64,000 bases of DNA, from the NCBI GenBank assembly GCA_964023205.1, contig OZ026835.1, forward strand, positions 42,753,083 through 42,817,082, written 5' to 3'. Every line of letters begins with the position of its first letter. Within the stretch, counting starts at the first letter, position 1. The DNA comes from Lutraria lutraria. Lineage: Eukaryota; Mollusca; Bivalvia; Venerida; Mactridae. The position numbers and the translations under genes are program-made. The notes under the pieces are model-generated. The model worked only from the letters and a program-made list of their open reading frames with translations, was not told the origin of the DNA and made no database searches. Shown here piece by piece: positions 34,346 to 46,700 of the stretch.

Positions 34346-35394
34346 AAGTTAAGTAAGAAATTAAGCCAAGGGAGAGAATCAAGTCATGATCTAATGTACG
34401 ACACAAAGGCAATCTTTCGTAAGATAAATATATTGATATGTCATTCATATTTTACAACATTTCTTAGAAAGAAGAGAACAGTAAGGTTCAGTGGTAAATT
34501 AATCTAGAAATACAACAAGTAAGTTTAGACAAAATTCATATATTAATAAGTGTTTCAAATATTACAAAATGTAAGCCAATACTATCAACAGTTTCTTGAG
34601 ACATATCAAGTCAAATCGGGTTTTATTGATGAGATGTCAAACATTTACACTGTTACCATGACAACCATTCCTTAAAGTGAATAAAAACCTCATTTTCAGA
34701 ACACTTATAAAATCAACACAATAATGCAATTATTTCATATTGCATGTATGTGCTTATGAAGAACATACATTAAAAATATTATTACCATTGATGTGATATC
34801 AAAATCACTGATTCCAATAAATATGATTTTCATGATATAACAATAATTATGTACTGGACGTAGAGTTTGCTTAACACATTTTCTATTCAATAAAGATTAA
34901 TTTGATATCACACATTTTTAATACATATCAAAAAGGACCATGAACAAAATACAAGCACCAATTGTTTGTAAACAATCATGAAATTATATCACTTGAGTAT
35001 ATATAACATTGTGGGTCCGATGAAATAAATAAAAGATGGGATTTTACTAACATTACCACCCTAAAAAATGCCATCCACACACACGCTAACCGAAAATGGA
35101 TATACTGTACATCTGTCAAGTGCCAAAATCTAACACAGCTGTCTGAGGACAATGGTAATAATATCTACCAAATTGAATGTAATAAATTTACAGTAAATTT
35201 AAGGGTTTTTCCTTATCAAGACCAGGGGTCAAGGATGAAAGCATAGAGAAGAAATTTCATCCAGCTACCAGGCCTTTATAACATTGTTCAGTGCTAGTCT
35301 AAGTCATTGTAGCATACATATACATGCTACATGCATATACATGCTACATAAAATTACCAGCTAGCCTACTAAATGCAAGGATTTTCATAACTGT
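34346..35394. other. No recognisable feature
   Basis: AT-rich non-coding sequence. Confidence 0.35.
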
Positions 35395-35545
35395 TCAATT
35401 CATTCAATATAGTCAGACCAGAACAAAGGCTACCCTCAGAGAAGATATTTTGTGGCCTTTACCGACAGGAGGCCTTTATTCAGAGGTCATTTTGACCTGA
35501 ATAATCATTCCGAGGTGGCCTTTTAACACAGGTTTGACAGTATTC
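35395..35545. mobile_element. AAAGGCC MITE family, copy 2
   Basis: It carries GGCCTTTATTCAGAGGTCAT, TTTTGACCTGAATAATCATT and ends CACAGGTTTGACAGTA, the inverse of the ACAGTCAAACCTGTG-type start. Confidence 0.6.
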
Positions 35546-35924
35546 ATTTATCACGTTTGGTTACACTTGAACATGCAGGTTAATATAATATATAAAAGAA
35601 ATCTGAACTACTAGATATACAATTTAATTCTATCACAAGAAATTTCTATTTTTTACATAACACAATGATAACAGTTCAACCTGTAGTTGATACTATTCGT
35701 ACCTTAAACAAACAGGCTCTTCAAATCAGAGGTATAAACATAATTATATGTACTTTGTTAACATCCACATAAAGTTCATAGTTCCCACTCACCCTATGTT
35801 AGTCTGTCAATGCTACACTTTCAAGTCTCGGTCAATTTTTTCTTACCAATATGTTCATGTTCAGATGAACTTTATCGCTGAACATAACCCTGTGACCTTG
35901 ACCTACTGACCGGAAAATGTACAG

Positions 35925-36085
35925 GTCCTGTAGAGGTTGTCATGAGGAACCAACATATGAAGTTTGATGATTGTAGGTATAAGCACTTTGATTTTACAGG
36001 CAAGGTTAAAGTTTGGTACAAAGAAAGAGACAGATGGACCAAAAACAAAAAGCCCCCGATCTATCGATATTGAGACATGCATTTG
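35925..36085 (+). mobile_element. Dispersed repeat with a single 20-bp unit
   Basis: GTCCTGTAGAGGTTGTCATG occurs once (35925-35944) and is followed by the same sequence as 28695-28870. This is the unexpanded counterpart of the 20-bp array. Confidence 0.7.
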
Positions 36086-36384
36086 AAGTTTTCCAACCTA
36101 CTGAGTCTATTTGTTTTTAGTATGTAAGTAGAAGTCAGGTATTTATTTTTAGCCCAATTTTATCATTTTCGAAATAATGACCTGTCTCGGCATACTGAAA
36201 GATTGTAATCAATGTATTTTCTTGTTTTACACTTTGAATTAAAATCATTGGACATTATCAATTTGGAGAATACGGACATAATTGAGATAAACCAAAGTTC
36301 TTTTCATGCGTAAGAACACTCTTACAAAAGGTAAAGGTTTCTTTATTATAGTGTCACCCCTATTGAAAGGGCCAGTCAAATTGC

Positions 36385-36605
36385 CTTATGAGACACCTAT
36401 CTTTTGTGCGCACAGTACCTCCCGAATCCCTTTTCTTTTTGCCTGGTGCCAGGCTGAGATGGGTCTATAGTAATCATCATTTAACAACCCGGCGGCTCAT
36501 CAACTGATGGCATCAGTTTCAACCCAGTCTCCACTGGGGTACGAACCATCGATCTCCGACTCCAAAAGGGGACACCCTTTCCACTCAGCCACAGTTGTGG
36601 TATAA
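36385..36605 (-). mobile_element. tRNA-derived SINE-like element, family E
   Basis: The minus-strand head near 36600 reads TGTGGCTGAGTGGAAAGGG with a B-box-like GGTTCGTACCCC about 45 bases on. The distal part matches the fragment at 1930-2040. Confidence 0.55.
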
Positions 36606-36982
36606 ATAAACTCAACAAGCATTACTTCACCCTTTCCTCTGAAAATCCATTTTCCTTCCCCGAGACGTAATGTTACTAGTAACCAACAACCTTCATAAAA
36701 TTTCAATATCCTAATATACATAGAAAATGTTCACATATAAATGTAATATATCATAAAAAACACATGAAATTCATAAAATACATTTACACCAGCTGAATAA
36801 ATTAAGTATGAAACATGCAGATTCTGAACTGAACTCATCTATAAATAGAGGTATCATAAAACCACAGGGCTATGTGACATAATAAACACCACAGGGCTCA
36901 TCACTGTATCAAACAATCTAGATCTTTTATATTACTGTCAACAGAACCAACTCCCTGTGGTAGGTAATTCTTACTCAGTTTG

Positions 36983-36988
36983 TTTATT
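36983..36988 (-). terminator. USP47: Candidate USP47 poly-A signal
   Basis: AATAAA on the minus strand, about 605 bases beyond the stop codon. It is the first clear canonical hexamer noted downstream of the gene. Transcript data would be needed to confirm its use. Confidence 0.35.
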
Positions 36989-37397
36989 TAAGGTTTGCTA
37001 TTTATGATATAAACTTCAAAATTTACATCATTTTATACTTATAACTTGGTTTCCCCAAGACCTTCAATGAAATATGCCCATTCATACTTCATAAATGGAT
37101 AAAGGAACATGCGAGTTAAACAGGGTACCAGTTACTACAAGACCAACAGTGATGCATTGTAGGTTACCCTACCTGGGTCCTAGCTCTGACCTCAAAATTA
37201 TTCCCTACATATTTAGACTGAAAAGATTGTTAAATAAAAAAAAATCAGATCAATTAGCTAGCCCATTATAATGAATGACAAACTTTATAACTATTTAATC
37301 ATAATTAGCTCAAAAACATTTTAAAACAAACCATGAAATTAGAGCTTTAGGACTGATCTCAAGTTTTACACCCACAGAACTGGGAACAAGGATAGAC

Positions 37398-37414
37398 GGG
37401 GGGGGGGGGGGGGG
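37398..37414. repeat. Poly-G tract (17 G) in the presumed USP47 3' UTR
   Basis: Seventeen G on the plus strand (C in the transcript), about 180 bases past the stop codon. Homopolymers this long are unstable and error-prone. Confidence 0.85.
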
Positions 37415-37593
37415 CAACAAACAAAGGGAAAAACTTGTCTAAACACTTCAGTCTGATGAGCCCAAAACAAGACACACACATATAGAGTATTCAACACTTT
37501 AATCAGGGTTTGATTCTTTGAGCTGTCACATATTACCCCATAAAACCTTGAACTAGAAACTTGTAACATATTGCAGTAGCGGTGAATTCAAGT

Positions 37594-37720
37594 TTAATCC
37601 AAGTCTGGTGTAACATTAGATAAAGAGACACTGTTGTCCGACTGTGTATCTTCAGTGTATATCTTTAATGCTCTCTCCTTCCTTGGTGAGTAAGTCACCC
37701 TCTGTGCCGACTTTGATAAC
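37594..37720 (-). CDS. USP47: USP47 exon w30 (last, with stop)
   Basis: Completes a split Arg codon, then encodes 41 residues including [17 protein letters not shown], a block strongly conserved at the USP47 C terminus, before TAA at 37594-37596. The tail after it (Asp/Ser-rich) is lineage-specific. Confidence 0.95.
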
Positions 37721-40700
37721 CTGAAATAGCAAAAGAAATAAGCATTATTTCCTTAAATACTTTAATAGTATCCACGTTTTAAACAATATCTGCGTCTAAC
37801 TAGCCAAGATCTTTTGGTTATACACATTTACTGAAAATATGATTAGGATTGGTGAATAAATGAAGGCGCTAGAGTGTAAGCAAGCTAAATATAGCAAATT
37901 TTGTAATTCAAGGGCCCATAACTCTAGAAGTTATTGTCCGATTTTGCCCATAATTGAACTTAGCCGAGACATTGAGGCCATAATTATACATTGTGAGCAA
38001 GTTTGATCACGATTTGTTAAGAGCTGTGGATACTAGAGTGTAAACAAACTAATTGTGGTTGGACGACATACGATGGACATTCATCGATCCTAAAAGCTCA
38101 CCTGATTCAAAAATCTGTTTTCAAGTGTACGTTTTTATACTCAGTCTTGGTTCAAAATGAAAAAAAATATTTGAAAAAAAAAATTCCCTACCTATCTACG
38201 GAAGATTTCAAACTTGGGTAGCATTAAGGCAAACAGAGAAATTTTCAATTTAAGTCTTACCTCGTATTCTCCTTAGTTTCCATCTCTTTCTTGGCTTCTT
38301 CACTAAGTTCTGCCAGTTTTTCTTTACTATCACGATAGTACACAAGACAACCATCATCACATATATACAGGGGCCACATACTAAGTGTGGATACTGGAGG
38401 ATTCCAGTCTAGATCAGAGTTTATTTCTAACAATGAAACATCATAAGGGAAAGTTCCTCGACCCTGAAATATAAGTAAAACTTTACATTAACATTTATTA
38501 GGTACCAAAAAATAGGTTTCAATGTTATTGACCAAAGAATAAGGTAGGTGTGTCCCAAAACTTGTTACTTTTATCAAAACAAAAACTTCGTACTCTGGAT
38601 TTGCGGTTTGAAACTTTAGTATTCAGCAAAATGTTTCCATACAAATTGTTACAATAAAACATAGGACTTGTCTGGATTTCACACACAAAATCTCCTGACT
38701 AACATATTGCATTTAATGACCTTAAACGGCCTTAAATTCTGTACATAAACACATTTGACTTTTATAGTACTTACAGCAGAGAAAGAGAGATCTGAAGTTT
38801 TATCATTAGTTTTATGTTTGTTTTGTTTGAGTTTTACGCCCCATTTCAACAGTCAGAGTCATATGAGACAGTTCACCTAACCATCGTTCCTGGGATGAAC
38901 CAGTACTAGATTCACATCCAGGATGATCCTCCGTAAGCAACTGTCTACTTTCTCCCATAAAGAGACATGGTTGGTAGTGGCGCTCGAACCTACGATCCTC
39001 TATCAGTGAGAGGTTACAGTGATTTGAAGTCAGCGACCTTAACCACTCGGCCATGGAGGCAGGTCTTTTATCAACAGTAGTTCTTCATTTTATGTCAAAG
39101 AATGGAAACTCTTACCTTTGCAATGTCAACATCTTCTATATTAATTCCACTGGCTTCAGAAATCTGTAAAATATCAGTAAGCAGGGATGTACTTTGTCTT
39201 TACGAAAACCTTTTTAAAGCAATGGTCATTCAGTCCAATAAAAATGCAAACTGGACTTAATCAACATTTAGCAGACCAAAAAAAAGATATTTCAATGAAG
39301 TAAAAAAAACCCCAAATTTTTTAAGAGGAATTAAACTATTTCAATTTATGTTCTGAAATATGATAAAATTATCACTGAAAAATTTCACAACTGACCTTTT
39401 GAAATTTACTGGACTGACAGCTATTTTGGTGGACTCATTCCATGGCTAAATTCAAAGACTGTACTTGTACACAGAATATCATACCTTACATTAATTAATT
39501 AAGACTTAAAGAATTTCTATAAAAAATAAGAAATGAAAAAAAAAAATATTCAGCTAACCTTATTTTTCAGTTCATCAACGGTTTGTTCTGTAATGACAAC
39601 CTCTTCAAAAGGTCCAAATTCATATTTAGATGGGTACCATCGTCTTGTATAGATGGCAATCTGTGCTGATGATAACATTATCTCTGGTTCTGAAATATAC
39701 AAACCAATGATAATTCATCAAAGTTTATGCTATGATTAAAGCCATAATGCAGTGGATTTTCATTCATAATTTAAATTACTTCAATGGCATTCATATGACC
39801 TGTTTCGTTTCACAAGGTTTATTGCTGTTTTTCAGTAACTCTTCAGTTACATACAGCTACCGGAAAATCAACCTTTTTTAACATATTTTATAGAATGGTA
39901 TGACCTACCAAGACCCAAATTCAAACGGAAAGCCGGGTTACATGTCCAGCGCACTAACTACTAGACCACAGCTACGGTCTCAAATACCTAAAGAGCATTT
40001 TTCAATTTTTTCCTACATGAGCCTATGTAAAATCAATTTTTATTCCAAGATCATAATTTGAACAAACTTGGTAGAAGTCCACTAGACAACACAGGTAACT
40101 GTATCATGAATAGATTATAAAAATTAAAAAAAAAAATTAAAAAAAAAATATTTATTAATATGTTAACAAGGTATATTTCAACAAAAATCCCAAGATTTTT
40201 AAAGCATCAAAAAAATTCTTTGGCTAAAGATATTTCCAGTGATCGATTATATTCATAAAACATATCGTTAAAACAACATTCATGCAAAATCCCAGAGAAA
40301 TCCGTCGCCTAGTTTACGAGTTATGCCACAAAATGTAAATCAATGCTTCGGGACGATCACTTAGGTGATTTTGACATCCACTAAATTTACATTAAATAGA
40401 CGATAATTAGTCTTAACCGTTGTGTACAAACATAATGAACAGCTACACTTAGAAAACACAAATGTTGGAACACATTTACCCCCATGACAATTTGTAAATT
40501 CGTTACATGTGAATGTTTAAGCAATAAACAAACTTTCGGCTTTAATTTTTATCCCCGATAGACTCCATTTTGGTTCATATGACGCGCGTGCTATCCAGTT
40601 TGTGACAACGATTTTCATTGGCCGATTTCAAAGGGGTTTTCCCAGGTGAAATGACGTATTTGGTTCCCGGCCAATGAAAACGAACGTTACAAAATACACT

Positions 40701-43700
40701 GGGATTTCTCTAGAGTCATCGACAGAATGAAGTTTTTACGTTGATATTTAGATAAAATCGGAATTTAAACGTTGAATTACATGTTATGAAGGTAAAATAA
40801 TGTAAATAAATAAAGCTTTCAATGCAGGAATATGTTTTTGTTCAATTACGGCCGTAAAAAGTATATTCATTTGCATAAATTCACCGGAATCTTTGATGAA
40901 ATTGAAAAACAAAAGTCACCTCAGTGATCGTCCAGAGAATTTTCTTTGAAATATACCTTGTTAATATATTAATAAATATTATTTTTTTATTTTATTTTTT
41001 TTTATTTTTATTATCTATTCATGATACAGTTACCTGTGCTAGACAATGCTTTAAACCAAATATCTAAGCTCTAGGCATTGTGATCTCGAACAAAAAGATT
41101 TTTTAAAGGTTTTCCTATTGGTGAGATAAAAAGTTGGAATGACATTTGATAATTTTGTTTAGGTAATTACCTTCCAGTACTTCAAGGAACACTTCCCAGT
41201 TAGGATAAATGGGGATTTCATCTTCATATATCTGATTATCAACATAGATAGTCCCCGGATTCTTCCAAGTTTTCTTTCTTAATCTGCACCTAGAAAAATA
41301 CAATGTCCCCAGTAAGTGTCAACATCTCATATCATACACATTCTTTCAACAATTCTTACTACAAATATCTCAATATAGCAAAGAATAATTATGTAATTGT
41401 AGGCATTCATATGCAGTTAAACCTATGAATAAAAGCCACCCGTGGGAAAGACATAATGTGGCCCTTATTGATATTGACAGGCAGCATTAAATTTATTTGG
41501 AGGTCATTTTGTTCTATAATGATTAATGACACCTTTTGTTCTATAATGATTAATGACACATTTTGTTCTATAATGATTAATGACACCTTTTGTACTCGGT
41601 CCAAGGCGTTGAAATTCGGTCTAAACTGGCAAATTTTCTGTTTCTGAGTGGCCTGATACAAATTAAACAGGTTTGAAAAAGCCAAGTCATTATGAACTTG
41701 TGTATCTTATAATAGTGTCATTTTAGATCTAGGGACATAAAGTTCATAACATACTTATGAAAAATTGTCACAATTTGAACTTTCACGTTTAATCTACATT
41801 TAAATAGAAGGAATTTCTCCAGGACTGACCAACTGCTTCAAACTTTTGAACTTTCAAATTTTGAACTTTTGTAGCATTTTTAACTTTCAAAATATATCTG
41901 TATGTATTTTGCGGCTTATTTCATAGCAAAGTGAATAACTCACTGACTACAAGGGCTTTTTATTCTTACCTTTCTAAAGGTATATCCATGTTATGTTCCA
42001 GTTTAATCTCTGGTAATATCATTCTCTTAGATTCAACCACTGTCATACCACGTGCAAATATTGTATCCAAGAGAAACTTGGAAGGCTGAAAGAATATTAT
42101 AAATATGATGTGAGCATTAAGGATCATTATTGTACATAGGAATGTAAACAGTTTTCTTTGCTTCAATTCTATGTCTTTTATTTTGATCGACTGCGGGTTG
42201 ATTCATAAACCAACCTCTCACATCAGTTTCTGGCCCCAAGGTAATAAAACCTGAGATCAGTGCCCATGCTTAAATCTCATACCTTTTCTTTAAATGTTAC
42301 TCACTAAATAATAACCGGACAATGGTGATATTATTGTTACATAACATTTAATGTGACAGCATAATTGATCTAAATATGTATCTAAATGCACATTACTTAA
42401 ACACAGAACCAGCTCTATCTTTTTAACTGTAATACTTTGAGAATGGAATTGAGATTTGAGATAGGAGACTGTTCTCAAGTTTTATAACCCTCAGACCCTG
42501 ATGCATGTAAGAGCAGCCTATCAAAGCATGGTGAAAAAATATAAGTTGAATTTCATTGACTTTGTTCTTTGAAGGCCCATTAGCTTTTTGCTATAGAAAA
42601 TATATGCATAAAACAAGCAAATGCTGATATTATCCCAAGATAATAACAACTGACGAAACAAGCCCTTATTCTTCTTAAAAGACTCATTTTGCTGTGAATT
42701 TTGCTTTTGTAACCTTGAAATATATACAGCGTGTGACATCACTTCATGCCGTGGCATCATATGACTGCTAGAAAACAGCTGTTCTATAAATAGTATTTTT
42801 TCAATGATATTGAAAAAATACGATAGTGGTTTCGGAAACATTTTTTCTTGCTTTAAACTAAGCACGGGAGGAAAACACCCGAAATTCCTTAGTTATAGGA
42901 CTATCAGAAACTATTACGACCTTACACCTATTAATCTATAAGCTTATGGGACTTTAATTCAAATAAATGAACAAAATGGATTCCGTATCATTTTTCATAC
43001 TATAACCAAATAATGAAGAACCTCTAGAACATGTAACTATAGACTCAGTCAATAAACTTGGTGATTATGATACACAATCAACATGAATCTTACCTCTGCT
43101 TCATTCACCAGTAATTGATAAACTTTCACCCTGTATTCTCCACTTTTTAGTGCTCTACCAAGTTTGATATTAATCTGTCAAAGAAAATACACAATACACT
43201 AATAAGTAATATTCAACAAGTGAACAAGTAACAGGCCAGGCGATTAATGCTTTAATTAATAAATGGAAAAACTTACAGGAAATAAACATATTTTTGTAAG
43301 ATGAGCAACAACAAAGTCGGATATTGAATAATTTCTGCCAAGCAAAATACAAGCATCCACTTGGACTAAAAAAAAATCGGAAGTAAAATCTATATATGCC
43401 ACAAATATACTGCGAAAAAACATAGACGAACAGTCTTCACAAAAAAACTTTATTCAGTGCTGGACATTTGGTCCTGTCATAATGCAAACTTTACTGAACC
43501 AAATAAACTTTTAATGGACAAAAAAAGTACACACAAAATTTCATACAATTTGGCTAAAGAACATATTTTTCAAGAGTTCTGAAATATGATTACTGGACTG
43601 TCTGACCACAGACAATTTCAAATTTACAGGACCGACTGTCATTTTGGTAGACTTGGATCTTAGTCCAGTGCTAAATTCAAAGACTGGACAAAGCATTAAC

Positions 43701-46700
43701 ATGCAAGTAGTTTATGAGAGTTTCATTACTCATGATGAAAATTTGATAGAAATTGAAAACAAAATAAAAATTACCCTTCCATCTTCCAAGAATGACAGAG
43801 TCTCTCCTAACCTGATACTCTCAAACTCCTGATTATTAGAATACACCCTGTACACCTACAAAAAACAACCACTTACATTTATACTCATAACACAAATAAA
43901 AACATTACATAAACTAGAGCTATCACTAAAGGTGATAAATACCCCCAGATGTGGCCTTGACACAGTCATTGTAACATTTTACAGAGGGAAATATAATGCA
44001 TTTTCATTTTTTATTACCTGCAAAGTGTTGCTTAGAAATATCCTGACCAGTTTCTAAACATTCATTATATAAAAAATAACAAAGGGCCATAACTCATTAA
44101 AATTTACTTGGACAAAACCTATCGTGGACATGCACAACTTGGCAAACTCACTGAATTCCTGCATGTAGTTGCTGAGAAATGGTACGGACAAAATTTACCT
44201 AATTGTATAAAACAAAGGGTCATAACTCAGTGAAAATTAATCCAAACAAAACCTGGTTATTGCATGCACAACTTGGCTTACTTTTTATAACTTCTGTGAA
44301 ATTTCATTGAATTCCTGTTAGTAGTTACTGAGATATTGTATATACATTGTATAAAAAACAACAAAGGGCCATAACTCAGTGAAAATTTAACCAACCAAAA
44401 CAAGCTTTATGCATGCATAACTAGGCTAACTACTTATCACTTCTGTGAAGTTTTATTGAATTCCTGTCAGTAGTCAATGAGAAATTGTCCGGACAAAATT
44501 TGCCTATTGTATATACTGTAGAAAAACAACAAAGGGCTATAACTCAGTGAAAATCAATCCGAACGAAAAATGCTTTAAGCATGCACAACTAGGCTTACTA
44601 TTGATCACTTCTGTGAAGTTTCATTTAAATCCTGTAAGTAGTTGGTGAGAAATTCTCCGGACAAATTGTGTCTACAGACGCACAGACCGACCGACAAGCA
44701 TGAATCCAATATAGCCCCCATATATATCATATCTGTGGGTATAATTATATAAACTATATAAATTGAATCAAACATTCTCTGAATTAACAGATTTTCACAT
44801 TGTGGTGGGTGGGGTAATTTTTTTCAAAACAAGTGTCTGTGGTTCTGAGGGGGGTAGGATTTAAATTCACATCAGTGAGGAATTTCTTAGCAAGTATGCA
44901 AGTACAAACGCTTAACAAATTGAGAGTAATTGCTTGAAGATAAACAAACAACATACCCACAAAGATCTTGCAAGCCAAACAATAAAACTTACCTTGAAAT
45001 TATTTGCTGGTATTCCAACATAGGGCTCAAGTTCTGACTTAAAGGATCCTAGTGTGATTCGTTTATCAACATAAACATTTAAATCTATAAAATAAATAAG
45101 TATATGATAAAATTTATACACGTTTATCAACATAAACATTTAAATCTATAAAATAAATAAGTATATGATAAAATTTATACACAACTATTTCTAAGGCAGT
45201 GCTTTTAAAATGGATGACTTGTTTGACAGCACATTTTGTGGTTATTTTCTAAATCCCAACAATTTAAACATACTTTATCATTTAGACTTGATCAAAATGT
45301 ACCATGTCAAACCTGTGAACAAAGGCCACCTTTAAGAAAGACAATATGTGTCTATGATTGACAGAAGACCTTTATTCAAATATTATTTTGATCTAAATCA
45401 TCAATGACGATTTTAAAAAGAATGGCCTTTATTCGCAGGATGGCCTTTATTAAGAAGTGGCCACCAACACAAGTTTGAATGTAGTTAAGAAACCATGATT
45501 TATCATCCTGAAACAGTTGGAAGTATTTTGCCAAAAAAATAAATATCAAGGAAAAATCCATATAAAAAATAGAAATCAGATCACTAACTTCTTTCACCAG
45601 CCTCTGATTCAGACAACTCTGCTTTGAAATACCGCTTTTCTTCCTCTGCCTCCCAAACAGAAATACCACTAGTTGTGGCCGAACAAGGCACTCCCCATTC
45701 CTCCGTACCAGTTTTCTCAGCCTGAGTACAAGACTTAAACACAGAGCCATTCTCATCTTCTGGGGAATTCATTGTTTTCTGTAGATTGGCACCAGGAGAA
45801 CAATTATCAGCACATGAATTATCAGAAGGTTCACTACTATCCACTGATTTTAAATTATCACTATTTCCAAGGTCATGACCTTGATCTTTTTCACAAAAGG
45901 TCGAATTAAGGTCACATTCCTTTTCGCCTTGAACTAGGACTTCTTGATCCGAGCACTCCATGTTCACATCAAACCCAGAGTTTGTATTTTCTATACTGAA
46001 CTCAGCACTGGTGCTTGTAGACTGAGTGGACTGACTACATGACCTTGAGTCTTGACATTCAAGAGATGACCTTGACCCTCGATTGTCTAAACTACTCAAC
46101 ATCACACTTTTTGACACGCCTTCAGATTGCCTATTATTTCCATATAAATTAGGGTCACTATGACTAAGCTGTGATTGTAGACTCAGAGATCTGACCTCCA
46201 TGTCAAGATCCCTACAGAATTTTTGAACATCAGTGAGCATTTCCTGCGATCCTCTATGTCGCTGATGATGATTGCACATTTCCACACCATTGTCAACACT
46301 ATTTGCCGAACTATTAACACCACTCTCCACAGCAGAATCCTGTCCGAGAGGTGAGTGTTCACGTGTACATGAATGTCTTTTATAATCAGCCACCTCACCT
46401 GTTTATTCGAGAAAGAATTTAGAACAAAATATGTCACAATATAAGATATCAGTATAGGCTTAATATTAACTGCAAGTAACAAATACTGTCCAACCCAGGG
46501 TTCTCAATAAGTTAGTGGCAAACAGGCCCAAACGCTAGACTAACAGGCCTGCTAGAGGTGTTCTAGCAATAATTTTGAAACTTTGAGATTTCTAAATGGG
46601 CCCAAACTTGTTTCTAAGCGGCTATATCAGTCAGTGGTCGATTATTATAGAGAACCCTGCCAACACCCTTAATTTATGGCCCTTAAAATCAAATGCAGCA

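Noticed and set aside
38992..39055. tRNA-Leu or tRNA-Ser gene on the minus strand
   Set aside because: Same head in three copies with a shared body (19.3, 38.8, 51.8 kb); a SINE.
41407..41685. 92-codon ORF with VSLIIIEQN repeated
   Set aside because: The 27-bp triplication in a MITE gives the repeat; no coding evidence.
42521..42865. 114-codon minus ORF
   Set aside because: Lies inside the TTAA MITE; no domain and not conserved in the other copies.
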